A stretch of DNA of 64,000 nt. Source: JAGDMS01 sp050015455 (lineage in GTDB: Bacteria > Desulfobacterota > Binatia > HRBIN30). Numbering within the stretch: position 1 is the first letter of the stretch; the number at the start of each line of letters is the position of its first letter. The notes beneath the pieces were generated by a model. It worked only from the letters and a program-made list of their open reading frames with translations. It was not told where the DNA came from and made no database searches. Below are positions 25,702 to 34,569 of this stretch, piece after piece. The position numbers were made by a program, and so were the translations under genes. The DNA is taken from the NCBI GenBank assembly GCA_050015455.1, contig JBEKBJ010000007.1:16314-80313 (forward strand). Reading direction: 5' to 3'.

Positions 25702-27375
25702 ATGTCCGTAACGAACGGCAGCGGCCTGCTCCGCGTGATCCCATTGGGCGGGGCGGGCGAGATCGGCCTGAACTGCCTGCTGCTCGAGTACGGGGACGCG
25801 GCCATCGCGATCGACTGCGGCCTGATGTTTCCCGAGCTGCACATGCTCGGCATCGATCTGGTGATTCCCGACTTGGGCTACCTGCAACGCCTGGGCGACC
25901 GCTTTCTCGGGTTCGTCATCACCCACGGCCACGAAGACCACATCGGCGCGTTGCCCTACGTGCTGCGCGATCTGCGCGCGCCGGTGTACGCCCCGCCGAT
26001 GGCCGCCGGCCTGATCGCGGAAAAGCTGCGTGAACACAACCTGACCGACGCGGTTCAGCTCGAGACCTTTCAGCCACGCCGGGCGTGGTCCATGGGACCG
26101 TTTGCGATCGAGCCCATCCATATGACGCACTCGATCGTGGACGCGGTCGCCCTGGCCATCACCTCACCACTTGGGACCATCATTCACAGCGGCGATTTCA
26201 AGCTCGATCAGACGCCGATCGACGGCACGCCGTCCGACCTGCAATGCCTGGCCGAGTACGCGGCGCGTGGGGTGCTGCTGCTACTCTCGGACTCGACCAA
26301 CGCCGAACGTGAGGGCTTCACCCCCTCCGAGCGATCGGTGTACAGGGATCTCGATCGGATCTTCAGTAGCAGCCCGGGCAAGATATTCTTTTCGACCTTC
26401 TCGTCGCACGTGCACCGCTTGGCGCAGGTGTTCGAGCTGTCGCAGCACCATGGCCGCCGCGTGGCGATCGTTGGTCGGAGCCTGAACACCAGCATCAAGA
26501 TCGCCTCTCAGCTCGGCTATCTGCGCTTCCCCCTTTCGTTGTTCGCCAACCCCGATGAGGTGGATCGACTGCAGCCGCACCAAGTCACGCTGCTGACCGC
26601 CGGCAGCCAAGGTGAGCCGCTTTCCGCGCTGATCCGCATCGCTGTTGGCGACCACTCGCAGGTGCACATGAATCCGGACGATGTGGTGATCCTCTCGTCT
26701 CGCATCATCCCAGGCAACGAACGATCCATCAGCAGCATGATCAACCACATGTACCGGCGCGGCGCCAACGTGTTTCACGCCGGGAGCGATGCGGTGCACG
26801 TCTCCGGCCACGCCAGCCAAGAGGAACTCAAGCTGCTGTTGCGCCTGGTGCGGCCGCGGTACTTCGTGCCGCTACACGGCGAGTACCGCCATCTCGTCCG
26901 GCATCGCGCTTTGGCGCACTCCGTTGGCATGACAGCAGAGAACACATTTCTGTTGGAAGACGGCCAGGTGCTCGATATCGACCCGAGCGGCGCGCGTCGG
27001 AGCGCACCCATCCAGGCCGGGCGCGTGTTCGTCGACGGCAAGAGCATCGGCGATGTGGAGGACGTCGTCCTGCGCGATCGGCGCCACCTCTCTGCCGATG
27101 GTCTGGTCGTGGCTATTCTCGGCATTGACCAGCAAGACGGGCACGTCATCGCCGGGCCTGACCTGGTGTCGCGCGGTTTCATGCTCGAACAGCAAGGGCA
27201 GGCGTATCTGGAGCAGGCCAAGGGCGTGGTCATGGAAACGCTCGAGCAGATCACGGCGGAGTCACGGACCGATTCACTGGAAGTGAAGGAAGAGGTGCGG
27301 AAGGCGCTCAAGCGGTTTTTCGCGCGGACGTTGGAGCGCCGCCCGGTCATTGTGCCTTTTGTGATGGAGATGTGA
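25702..27375 (+). CDS. rnj: Ribonuclease J
   Basis: A 557-residue RNase J, a metallo-beta-lactamase/beta-CASP exo- and endonuclease for mRNA decay and rRNA maturation. Metal-binding ITHGHEDHIGALPY, IIHSGDFKLDQTP and LLSDSTNAEREGF; beta-CASP part with FFSTFSSHVHRLAQ; HVSGHASQEELKLLLRLVRP and VPLHGEYRHLVRH are the RNase J signatures. The C-terminal dimerisation domain is present. It starts a plus-strand set rnj-ftsK-lolA-yajQ, with ftsK 20 bases away. Confidence 0.95.
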   Translation: MSVTNGSGLLRVIPLGGAGEIGLNCLLLEYGDAAIAIDCGLMFPELHMLGIDLVIPDLGYLQRLGDRFLGFVITHGHEDHIGALPYVLRDLRAPVYAPPMAAGLIAEKLREHNLTDAVQLETFQPRRAWSMGPFAIEPIHMTHSIVDAVALAITSPLGTIIHSGDFKLDQTPIDGTPSDLQCLAEYAARGVLLLLSDSTNAEREGFTPSERSVYRDLDRIFSSSPGKIFFSTFSSHVHRLAQVFELSQHHGRRVAIVGRSLNTSIKIASQLGYLRFPLSLFANPDEVDRLQPHQVTLLTAGSQGEPLSALIRIAVGDHSQVHMNPDDVVILSSRIIPGNERSISSMINHMYRRGANVFHAGSDAVHVSGHASQEELKLLLRLVRPRYFVPLHGEYRHLVRHRALAHSVGMTAENTFLLEDGQVLDIDPSGARRSAPIQAGRVFVDGKSIGDVEDVVLRDRRHLSADGLVVAILGIDQQDGHVIAGPDLVSRGFMLEQQGQAYLEQAKGVVMETLEQITAESRTDSLEVKEEVRKALKRFFARTLERRPVIVPFVMEM

Positions 27376-27394
27376 GGAGGAGCGTAGTCGAGCG

Positions 27395-29581
27395 GTGGCC
27401 AAAGCAACGGACGAGCAGGAGACCAGCCAAATCCTGAACGAAGTCGCGGGCGTGCTGACGCTGGCCACGGCGTTGTTCGCCCTGGTCAGCTTCATGTCGT
27501 TTCAGCATGGGGAGCCGAAGGTGGACCTCGGCGGCCCGGTAGGATACGGCCTGTCCAGCGTTCTCATGCAGGCATTGGGCTTGGCGGCCTACCTGCTGCC
27601 TCTGTTGCTCGGCATCGCCGGCGTTCGCTTGCTGCGCTCGCGATTAGCTGAGCTTTCAGGGGCGCGCGCCGGCGCCGCTCTGAGCTTGCTGCTCAGCGTG
27701 GCGGTGATGCTCGCCCTGTGCTTGCGCGAGCGCGCCGTGGTCCACGCCGGCGGGTGGTGTGGCGGCTTTCTCGCCAGCCTGCTGCGCGAAGCGTGCGGCA
27801 CGCTGGGCGCGTACGTCGTCACCACCGTGGCGCTGTTACTCTCTGTCATGTTCACCACCCGTTCATCGCTGCGCGGCGGCACCAACGCCGTCGCGACCGG
27901 CGCCCGTGCGCGCTGGAGCCGCTGGCGAGCACGCCGCCGGCAGAGCGCTGCGGCACAGCAGCCCGTGAACCGCAAACGCCCGCCGGCAGCGGCGCAGGAC
28001 GGGCCGGTGATCGTGTTGGGTGAAGAGGTGGCGCTGGCGGTAGACAAGCCGGCGGCGCTCCGCGCAACCCAGCAACTGCTCCCATTTGCCGATGCCGGGT
28101 ATCAGACCCCGTCGCTGAGTCTCTTGGATACGCCGCGCCATCATGTCGTGCGCGTCGACGAAGACAGTTTGCGCAAGAGCTCGGAGATCTTGGAAGCCAA
28201 ACTGGCCAACTTCGACATTGAAGGCAAGGTGGTGGCGGTGCGGCCGGGGCCGGTGATAACCACGTTCGAAATCGAGCCCGCCCCCGGCGTGAAGGTCAAC
28301 CGGATCGTCACCTTGCAGGACGACCTGGCCATGGCGTTGCGCGCCGTGGGCGTCCGCATCCTTGCCCCGGTCCCGGGCAAAGCGGTGGTCGGGATCGAGG
28401 TGGCCAATGCCAAGCGCGAGAGTGTCTACCTCAGGGAAATTCTCGAAAGCGAGCCGTTTCTGCAGGCGCAGTCGACGCTGACGCTGGCGCTCGGCAAGGA
28501 CAGCGTCGGCAATCCGGTGGTCGCGGATCTGGCGCGCATGCCCCATTTGTTGCTGGCTGGGGCCACCGGCACCGGCAAGTCGGTTTCCATCAACGCCATG
28601 ATCATGAGCATTCTCTTCAAATCGTCCCCGCGCGACGTACGCTTCGTCATGATCGATCTGAAAATGCTCGAATTGTCACTATATGAGGATCTTCCTCACC
28701 TTTTAGTTCCGGTCGTCACTGACGCAAAGAAAACCGTCCTCGTCCTCAAGCACCTGGTGAATGAGATGGACGAACGCTACCAGCTGCTCAAGGACATGGG
28801 CGTGCGCCACATCGACGGCTACAACCGATTGGTGGAGCGCGACGAAGACGACCGTCAGGCCGGTGTCATCGAGCTCACGGACCCCGTTGGCGAGGCGGCG
28901 CCGTTCGAGCCGCTGCGGCGGGCGCATGCGCGTTTGCCGAAGATCATCATCATCATCGACGAGCTGGCGGACCTGATGATGACGTTGGGCCGCGACGTGG
29001 AGGAATCCATCACGCGCCTGGCACAGAAGGCCCGCGCCGCCGGCATTCACCTCATCCTCGCCACCCAACGACCGTCGGTGGACGTGGTGACCGGTCTCAT
29101 CAAGGCTAATTTCCCGGCCCGCATCTCTTTCCAGATGACGGCGCGGGTGGACTCGCGCACCATCCTTGACTGCATCGGCGCCGAGCGCTTGCTGGGCGGC
29201 GGCGACATGCTGTTCCTGCCGCCGGGCACGGCGCGGGTGCAGCGGCTGCACGGCGCCTTCGTTTCCGAAGCCGAGATCCGCCGCGTCTGCGAGTTCGCCA
29301 AGCAGCAGGCGCAGCCGCAGTACGCGCTCGATCTGCTCGAAGAGGATGAGGAGGATGAGGCCGCAGCCGAGGATGACGGCTATGAGGATGTGATGTACGA
29401 TCAAGCCGTGCGCCTAGTGACCGAAACTCGTCAAGCATCGATCTCGTGGGTGCAGCGGCGCTTGCGCGTCGGGTATAACCGCGCCGCCAGGATGATCGAG
29501 CGCATGGAACGCGAAGGCGTCGTGAGCACCAGTGAAAACGGACGCCCACGAGAGGTTCTGGCGCAACGAATCGAGGAGTGA
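27395..29581 (+). CDS. ftsK: DNA translocase FtsK/SpoIIIE
   Basis: A 728-residue membrane-anchored DNA pump acting at the division septum to clear chromosome dimers. Four hydrophobic segments (about 20-35, 52-78, 94-110, 135-153), a short linker, then the motor: Walker A LAGATGTGKSVSINAM near residue 388, FVMIDLKMLELSLYEDLPHL, IIIIDELADLMMT (Walker B), ILATQRPSVDVVTGLIKANFPARI. A winged-helix gamma domain for KOPS reading ends the protein (SWVQRRLRVGYNRAARMIERME). Starts at GTG 27395 after GAGGAGG. Its stop overlaps lolA. The linker is short compared with E. coli FtsK. Confidence 0.96.
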   Translation: MAKATDEQETSQILNEVAGVLTLATALFALVSFMSFQHGEPKVDLGGPVGYGLSSVLMQALGLAAYLLPLLLGIAGVRLLRSRLAELSGARAGAALSLLLSVAVMLALCLRERAVVHAGGWCGGFLASLLREACGTLGAYVVTTVALLLSVMFTTRSSLRGGTNAVATGARARWSRWRARRRQSAAAQQPVNRKRPPAAAQDGPVIVLGEEVALAVDKPAALRATQQLLPFADAGYQTPSLSLLDTPRHHVVRVDEDSLRKSSEILEAKLANFDIEGKVVAVRPGPVITTFEIEPAPGVKVNRIVTLQDDLAMALRAVGVRILAPVPGKAVVGIEVANAKRESVYLREILESEPFLQAQSTLTLALGKDSVGNPVVADLARMPHLLLAGATGTGKSVSINAMIMSILFKSSPRDVRFVMIDLKMLELSLYEDLPHLLVPVVTDAKKTVLVLKHLVNEMDERYQLLKDMGVRHIDGYNRLVERDEDDRQAGVIELTDPVGEAAPFEPLRRAHARLPKIIIIIDELADLMMTLGRDVEESITRLAQKARAAGIHLILATQRPSVDVVTGLIKANFPARISFQMTARVDSRTILDCIGAERLLGGGDMLFLPPGTARVQRLHGAFVSEAEIRRVCEFAKQQAQPQYALDLLEEDEEDEAAAEDDGYEDVMYDQAVRLVTETRQASISWVQRRLRVGYNRAARMIERMEREGVVSTSENGRPREVLAQRIEE

Positions 29582-30240
29582 TGACAGCACGAGCTCTCCG
29601 GGTTTGCCTCCTTGCCGGCATGCTCGTCGCGGCTGAGCGCCGTGGCGTGGAGGTTCAGAAGATCGTTCAAAAAGTGCAGGAGCGCTACGACAGCACGCGC
29701 GACTTTACCGCCCAGGTGACGCAGGAAATGACGATCGCCAGCCTCGGCAAGACGACCGCAGCGCAAGGGACGGTCGCCTTCAAGAAGCCCGGCAAGATGC
29801 GCTGGGAACTGGATCACGACACGCCCCAGGTGATCGTCGCCGACGGCAGTACCCTCTGGCTCTATCAGCCCAAGGAACACCAGGTGATCAAAGCGCCGTT
29901 CGACGACGCCTTTCGGTCCACCACCCCGATCTCGTTCCTCACCGGTGTCGGCAACATCGCCCAGGATTTTAACGTGAGTCTAGAGGGCGCCAGCGCCGAT
30001 GGCGGGCTGGTCTACCTGATGCTGGTGCCGCGCCGCGACAGTGCTACCCTCGGCAAGCTCCGCCTGACGGTAGCAAGCGACAGCGGTGAAATCCGTGGCG
30101 CGGAGATTTTCGATCCGCTCGGCAACGTCAGCCGGCTGCGGTTCTCGGACATCCGGCGCAATCAGAACCTGCCGGACAAAGATTTCGTCTTCGAGGTGCC
30201 GCCGGGCGTCGATGTGATCACTCCACCCATCGCCCGGTGA
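29578..30240 (+). CDS. lolA: Outer-membrane lipoprotein carrier protein LolA
   Basis: A 220-residue periplasmic chaperone that carries lipoproteins to the outer membrane. The N-terminus is a hydrophobic leader (RVCLLAGMLVAA), followed by the LolA fold: VQKVQERYDSTRDFTAQVTQ, GTVAFKKPGKMRWELDH, IVADGSTLWLYQPKE, and the hydrophobic C-terminal strand DKDFVFEVPPGVDVI. Start is GTG 29578 or ATG 29581, both overlapping the ftsK stop. FtsK-LolA adjacency is common in Gram-negatives. Confidence 0.93.
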   Translation: MMTARALRVCLLAGMLVAAERRGVEVQKIVQKVQERYDSTRDFTAQVTQEMTIASLGKTTAAQGTVAFKKPGKMRWELDHDTPQVIVADGSTLWLYQPKEHQVIKAPFDDAFRSTTPISFLTGVGNIAQDFNVSLEGASADGGLVYLMLVPRRDSATLGKLRLTVASDSGEIRGAEIFDPLGNVSRLRFSDIRRNQNLPDKDFVFEVPPGVDVITPPIAR

Positions 30241-30250
30241 GAGCGCATCC

Positions 30251-30736
30251 ATGCCGTCATTCGACGTCGTCTCGCAGGTGGACCGCCAGGAGGTCGACAA
30301 CGCCGTCAATCAGACGCGCAAAGAGATCGGCCAGCGCTATGACTTCAAAGGCACCAAGACGGAGATTGCCTTGGAGGATGACAGCATCCAGATCGTCTCG
30401 GATGACGATTTCAAAGTGAAAGCTACAGTTGACATCCTGCAATCAAAGCTCGTACGCCGCGGCATCTCCTTGAAGGCGCTGGTGTACGGCAAGATCGAGC
30501 CGGCGGCGGGCGGCCGGGCGAAACAGACGATCACCGTGCAACAAGGTATCGCCATCGAGAAAGCGCGGCAGATCGTAAAGCTCGTCAAGGACAAGAAACT
30601 GAAAGTGCAGAGCCAGATCCAGGGCGACCAGGTGCGTGTGAGCGGCAAGAAACGCGACGATTTGCAGGCGGCGATTCAACTGCTCAAGGCGCAGGACCTC
30701 GACCTGCCATTGCAGTTCATCAACTATCGCGAATGA
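30251..30736 (+). CDS. YajQ family nucleotide-binding protein
   Basis: A 161-residue YajQ-type protein (family about 163). N-terminus PSFDVVSQVDRQEVDNAVNQ and RYDFKGTKTEIAL, then AKQTITVQQGIAIEKARQIV and VQSQIQGDQVRVSGKKRDDLQ. Relatives bind cyclic di-GMP and affect transcription in some species; others have been reported to bind tRNA or rRNA. It is the last gene of the rnj-ftsK-lolA set, ten bases from lolA. Confidence 0.94.
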   Translation: MPSFDVVSQVDRQEVDNAVNQTRKEIGQRYDFKGTKTEIALEDDSIQIVSDDDFKVKATVDILQSKLVRRGISLKALVYGKIEPAAGGRAKQTITVQQGIAIEKARQIVKLVKDKKLKVQSQIQGDQVRVSGKKRDDLQAAIQLLKAQDLDLPLQFINYRE

Positions 30737-30776
30737 GCGCGCTGCGCCTACCGCGTCGGCAGCGGCGCTGGGGAGC

Positions 30777-31244
30777 TCAGGCGACCTCGGCTTCCTGAGG
30801 GCGGCCAGGCTGCGCGGAGAAGACGCTCCATCGGTTGCGGTACACCGCGTAGCGCCCGCGGTACGGTTTGCCGGCGCCGTGTAAGCTGAAGGTCGGCCCG
30901 CTGACGGCGGATGCCGGAATGACGAAGATCTCATCGGCGGCGCGCCGGTTCTTGGCGATGCAGACGAAGACGTCGCAGTAACGGCGTTCCCACCGGCCGT
31001 GACGATGGAAGTTGAAGTTCCAGCTGCTGTAGTCGTAGGCGTAGCGTCTCCCGTTGACCGTCACGGTGTGGGCATAGCGCCCCGGAAACGCCACGCGCAA
31101 CGCGACGCGCTGGTGGCCGTTGACGAGCAGGTCGTATTTCCCATCACGAGCGGGCTCGCGCACGTGGAAGCCCATCCGGCGCAGACGGCCGGCGATGGCG
31201 GCTCTAGCCGTTTGATGTTTATGGTGACGATTCATGTAAAGCAA
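30777..31244 (-). CDS. Hypothetical protein, possible PD-(D/E)xK-like fold
   Basis: A 155-residue basic protein; ATG at 31235 (MNRHHKHQTA) is the likelier start of two close ones. An N-terminal helix, then KYDLLVNGHQRVALRVAFPG, which looks like the D...(x)xK core of a restriction-endonuclease-like fold but with RVA where a catalytic ExK would be, so activity is doubtful. DVFVCIAKNRRAADEIFVIPAS is also typical of such folds. The C-terminus has WSVF. No operon partner. A degenerate nuclease relative is my best guess. Confidence 0.55.
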   Translation of the reverse strand: MLYMNRHHKHQTARAAIAGRLRRMGFHVREPARDGKYDLLVNGHQRVALRVAFPGRYAHTVTVNGRRYAYDYSSWNFNFHRHGRWERRYCDVFVCIAKNRRAADEIFVIPASAVSGPTFSLHGAGKPYRGRYAVYRNRWSVFSAQPGRPQEAEVA

Positions 31245-31393
31245 TGCCCTGAACAGATGCGACGGCGGCCGGCAGCCTTCCCTTCACATCGTTCCCCAAG
31301 ATTTCTTGCAACCTCACAACCGGGATCAGGAGCTAGAAGCACGATAGCTTCGGCCCCGTGGTATCGCAAGAAAAAATTGGGCCGCGCCCAGCC

Positions 31394-32194
31394 TCACTCC
31401 GGCGGGCTGCTTCCGTTGGTCGGCAGTTCGGTTTCCGGCAAGCGGGCAGCGACGAATATCGTCCCATTGCTGTCGTAGGGACCTTGCCAGCCGCTGCGGT
31501 GACAGGGCGGGATCGGTTCGTCCACAAAGAATTCGTGCTCGGCCGCCGTGAGGGCGCGGTAGCGGGGCTGCCACGGTCCGTCCACGGCCTCGACCTCCGT
31601 GCCGACGTCGGTGATCCACGGACCTTCGACTTGCCATTGGCGCGAATGCGCATGAAAGGCCCACGGCCGCGCATCATACGTCGCTTGTCGCTGCAGCCCG
31701 TCGGCAGTCCGCACCGTACGTTTATGCCGGAGCCTGACTTCACGGACGCGGTAAGACCAACAATATGTGCTACTGTAGTCACCGTGAGGCTCGTTCTCCG
31801 GAGCCAAGGCGGCGCTATTCCAAGCAAATTCCTGCTTCCTGAGCTCCAATTCGGCTGGTGGCAAGGGCAGCTGCTCCAGTTCCGTTCGCACCGCCTCGGC
31901 CTGGTGTGGGTCGGTGGTCAGGGCCCGCCGCAGCTCCGTGACCGCAAGGTTCAGGCGTCCGGCCTTGGCCGCGAGCTGGGCGAGGTGGAGGTGGCGCTCG
32001 GCTTCAGCGGCCGAAGAGCGTGCGCCTTCGGGCGCTTCCTCGGACGCATGGTCGATCAGCCAACGCTCCTCCGCGATTGCCAGAGAATAGTGCGCCTCGG
32101 CCTCATCTTTGGCGAGGCTGGACTCATGGCGCTCCCAGGCCGACGGTGCACAGGCAGCCGCCGCGAGCAAGGGTAACAACCACCACCGACGCAT
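31394..32194 (-). CDS. Putative lipoprotein with a helical repeat region
   Basis: A 266-residue protein that I start at ATG 32194, where RRWWLLPLLAAAACAPSAW forms a short signal with a lipobox-like AAAC. The mature part begins with TPR-like helices (EAEAHYSLAIAEERWLIDHA, then AERHLHLAQLAAKAGRLNLA) and continues into a polar domain with many Trp and Tyr. The full function is unknown. The open frame extends upstream to 32377 but that part has no coding character and would hide the signal peptide. Confidence 0.6.
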   Translation of the reverse strand: MRRWWLLPLLAAAACAPSAWERHESSLAKDEAEAHYSLAIAEERWLIDHASEEAPEGARSSAAEAERHLHLAQLAAKAGRLNLAVTELRRALTTDPHQAEAVRTELEQLPLPPAELELRKQEFAWNSAALAPENEPHGDYSSTYCWSYRVREVRLRHKRTVRTADGLQRQATYDARPWAFHAHSRQWQVEGPWITDVGTEVEAVDGPWQPRYRALTAAEHEFFVDEPIPPCHRSGWQGPYDSNGTIFVAARLPETELPTNGSSPPE

Positions 32195-32563
32195 CGCTCG
32201 CCGCAGTATGCAGCATTGGGCGCGCAGTCGGCAAGTCATCGATATCTGCCTAGCCACGTCTCCTCCCATGTTCGCTTGATCTGCGGCAGGCTCACGCCGA
32301 AATGGATTGCCATTGATCTGACTTCCGTCTGAATTTCTGCCGGCGCCTGAGTATGAGTGGGAGCCGGCGATAGTCAAGGCGCGCAGTCATCGCCGGCGCA
32401 TCCTCGCAAAGCGCCGGCCGGAACGCTGGTTGAAGACTGCGCTTTCAGCTGGTGCGCGCTGAGTGAGATCGCCCGCCTCGGAGCCGAAGGTGTCCGCCAT
32501 GCTATCCAACGGCACGTTGCATTGGACGTTGCCTTAAGGGATACCTTAGCATAGCATTTAGTC
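32195..32563. other. Divergent intergenic region
   Basis: 369 bases between the start of the lipoprotein gene (minus) and the DUF4124 gene (plus). It should hold both promoters. The only elements I can point to are AAGG/CCTT arms around 32536-32547 and a weak TTGCCT ... TAGCAT pair (17-base spacer) close to the plus-strand start. No RNA gene or further ORF is supported. Confidence 0.3.
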
Positions 32564-33229
32564 ATGAAAGCTATAGGGGCCATTGTCGTCAGCGTGACCG
32601 TCTCCACATTGGTTGCCACGGCTGCCCGTGCTGACATTCTCGAATGGCAGGATGCGGAAGGTGTCCTGCACTACACGAATCTGAAGGACGAGGTGCCGCC
32701 GGAGCAGCAGTCACGGGTCGTCGTTGACGAGCGCGCAAGGCAGCCGCAGGCCCCAGCTGCGGAAGAGAAGCCGCAGGCGTCAGCTGGAGAGCAAGCCGAG
32801 TCACGCCGCGACACGGCGGAGGCAGACGACCGTGCACAGGCGGCGCACGCATATATCGAGGGTTTGGAAAACGGGCTGGAACTGGCGCGCAGCGTCAACA
32901 CCGGCGGCAGCGCATACGTCAGCGGGCCGTTGGTGGTTACGATCTCCGGTTCGACGCCCTCCGAGGTGTATTCGCCGCCATGGTATTCGGGGTATTACCC
33001 GTTCCTCCCCGGGTACTACTCCTCATTGTGGGGATACTCCCCGTTCGTATCGGGATATTATCCATTGGTAACGACGGCCGTCGGACGGCACCGATTCCAT
33101 CGACACGACAAGGAGATCGCGCAGGTGGAGCGGCCAGTATTTCCGTTTACTCCTCCAGCAGGCCCCCCGCCGTTGGGGCTACCCGTGGGACCGGTTCTGC
33201 GTGGGGTTTCAGGAGGCACGTGGCGGTGA
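32564..33229 (+). CDS. Secreted DUF4124 domain protein
   Basis: A 221-residue exported protein. Residues 1-24 form a signal peptide (ending ATAARA). DUF4124 follows: ADILEWQDAEGVLHYTNLKDEVP, the typical W-x-D-x-x-G-x-x-HYTN pattern. A polar Gln/Glu/Ala segment (about 45-90) is followed by a Tyr/Pro/Gly-rich stretch (about 140-170: repeats of GYYP, GYYS, GYSPF) and a Pro-rich end. The family is widespread in proteobacterial envelopes without a known function. The start has no good ribosome site. Confidence 0.75.
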   Translation: MKAIGAIVVSVTVSTLVATAARADILEWQDAEGVLHYTNLKDEVPPEQQSRVVVDERARQPQAPAAEEKPQASAGEQAESRRDTAEADDRAQAAHAYIEGLENGLELARSVNTGGSAYVSGPLVVTISGSTPSEVYSPPWYSGYYPFLPGYYSSLWGYSPFVSGYYPLVTTAVGRHRFHRHDKEIAQVERPVFPFTPPAGPPPLGLPVGPVLRGVSGGTWR

Positions 33230-33326
33230 AGCGCGCCGCCAAAGCCGGCCGGACGTGCCGCGCAGCAGTTATGTGAGATTCACCTGCTGTGATTTGTGAG
33301 TGGCCGCGCCCGCGGGACCGTAACGA

Positions 33327-34425
33327 TCACGCCGCCTGTGCTTGCAGGTAAGCTTCGATGAAGCGGTCGATGTCGCCGTCGAGCACCGCGTCGGCGTTGC
33401 CGATCTCGACCCCGGTGCGATGGTCTTTGACCATGCGGTAGGGGTGCAGGACGTACGAGCGGATCTGGCTCCCCCACGCGATGTCCTTCTTGGTCTTGTT
33501 CAGCTCCGCCATCTTCTCGCGCTGTTTCTCTTTCTCCAGCTCGTAGACGCGAGCGCGCAAGATCTTCATTGCCATCGACTTGTTCTTGTGCTGCGAGCGT
33601 TCGTTCTGGCAGGCGACGACGATGCCGGTGGGGAGGTGCGTCAGGCGGACCGCCGAATCCGTCTTGTTCACGTGCTGGCCGCCCGCGCCGCTCGACCGAT
33701 AGGTGTCGACGCGCAAATCAGCCTCATTGATCTCCACCTCCACATCTTCCTCGATCTCGGGATAGACGAACGCCGAGGCGAATGAGGTGTGGCGGCGGGC
33801 GTTGGCGTCGAACGGCGAGATGCGCACCAAACGATGGATCCCGGCTTCAGCGTGGAGATAGCCGTAGGCGTAAGGTCCCTCCACCGTGATGGTGGCGCTT
33901 TTGATGCCGGCGCCCTCACCGGGCTGGACATCGATCAGGGCGGTCTTGAAGCCGTGGCGCTCGGCCCAGCGCAGGTACATGCGCAGCAGCATTTCGGCCC
34001 AATCCTGTGCCTCGGTGCCGCCGGCGCCGGGGTGCAGGGTCACGATCGCGTTGCCGGCGTCGTGCTCGCCGCCGAGCTTGCGATGCAGCTCTAGCCGATC
34101 GAGTGCTTCCTCCACCTCGTTCAGCTTGGCCCGGGCCTCCGCTTCTGCGTCGGGGTCGCCCTCGGCCGCCAGCTCGGCGAATACCTTGATGTCTTCGAGG
34201 CCTTCGAGCTGCTTGCGCCACGCCGCAACGGGCTCCGAGAGCCCTGAGCGCTGCTTCAGAATGCTTTGGGCTTTCTCGGCGTCGTTCCAGAAGTCCGGGG
34301 CGGCGGCGCGCTCGTCGAGATCGGCTATGCGGGCTTCGCGCTCGGCAACGTCAAAGATGCCTCCCGAAACGGTCGAGGCGTTCCTCAAGGGAGGCGATGC
34401 GGTCTTTCAAAAGGAGGTCTTCCAT
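33327..34425 (-). CDS. prfB: Peptide chain release factor 2, made by programmed +1 frameshift
   Basis: RF2 recognises UGA and UAA stops. The frame from ATG 34425 (after GGGAG) reads 24 codons, MEDLLLKDRIASLEERLDRF..., then CTT TGA C; slipping +1 gives L-D-V-A-E and the rest of RF2 to 33327. The combined product is 365 residues, the length of E. coli RF2. Catalytic GGQ is in SSGAGGQHVNKTDSAVRLTH; the codon-recognition region lies before it in the middle of the protein. The frame is open back to 34388 without the true N-terminus, which is an artefact of the shift. Regulation is autogenous: low RF2 favours frameshifting. Confidence 0.95.
34350..34365 (-). promoter_or_regulatory. RF2 programmed +1 frameshift signal
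   Basis: On the minus strand, an internal Shine-Dalgarno-like GGGAGG, three bases, then CTTTGAC. Spacing and slippery sequence match the classical prfB site, with TGA at 34351-34353 as the in-frame stop. Confidence 0.93.
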
Positions 34426-34569
34426 GTGGTCTCCCACTTAAACTTAACGGCGCCCGCAAGAAACGCAAGCTACGGAAGGGTACGCTCGCTCCCGTGGAAT
34501 CTCACAGTGCTGACACTGGCGGGATTGATTCCCGGTGGTGGCGCCGGTATCAAGAAGTTCTTGGGTATC

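Noticed and set aside
33886..34569. N-terminal 228 codons of the lyase-like frame
   Set aside because: Antisense to prfB; the signal peptide at 34570 gives the natural start.
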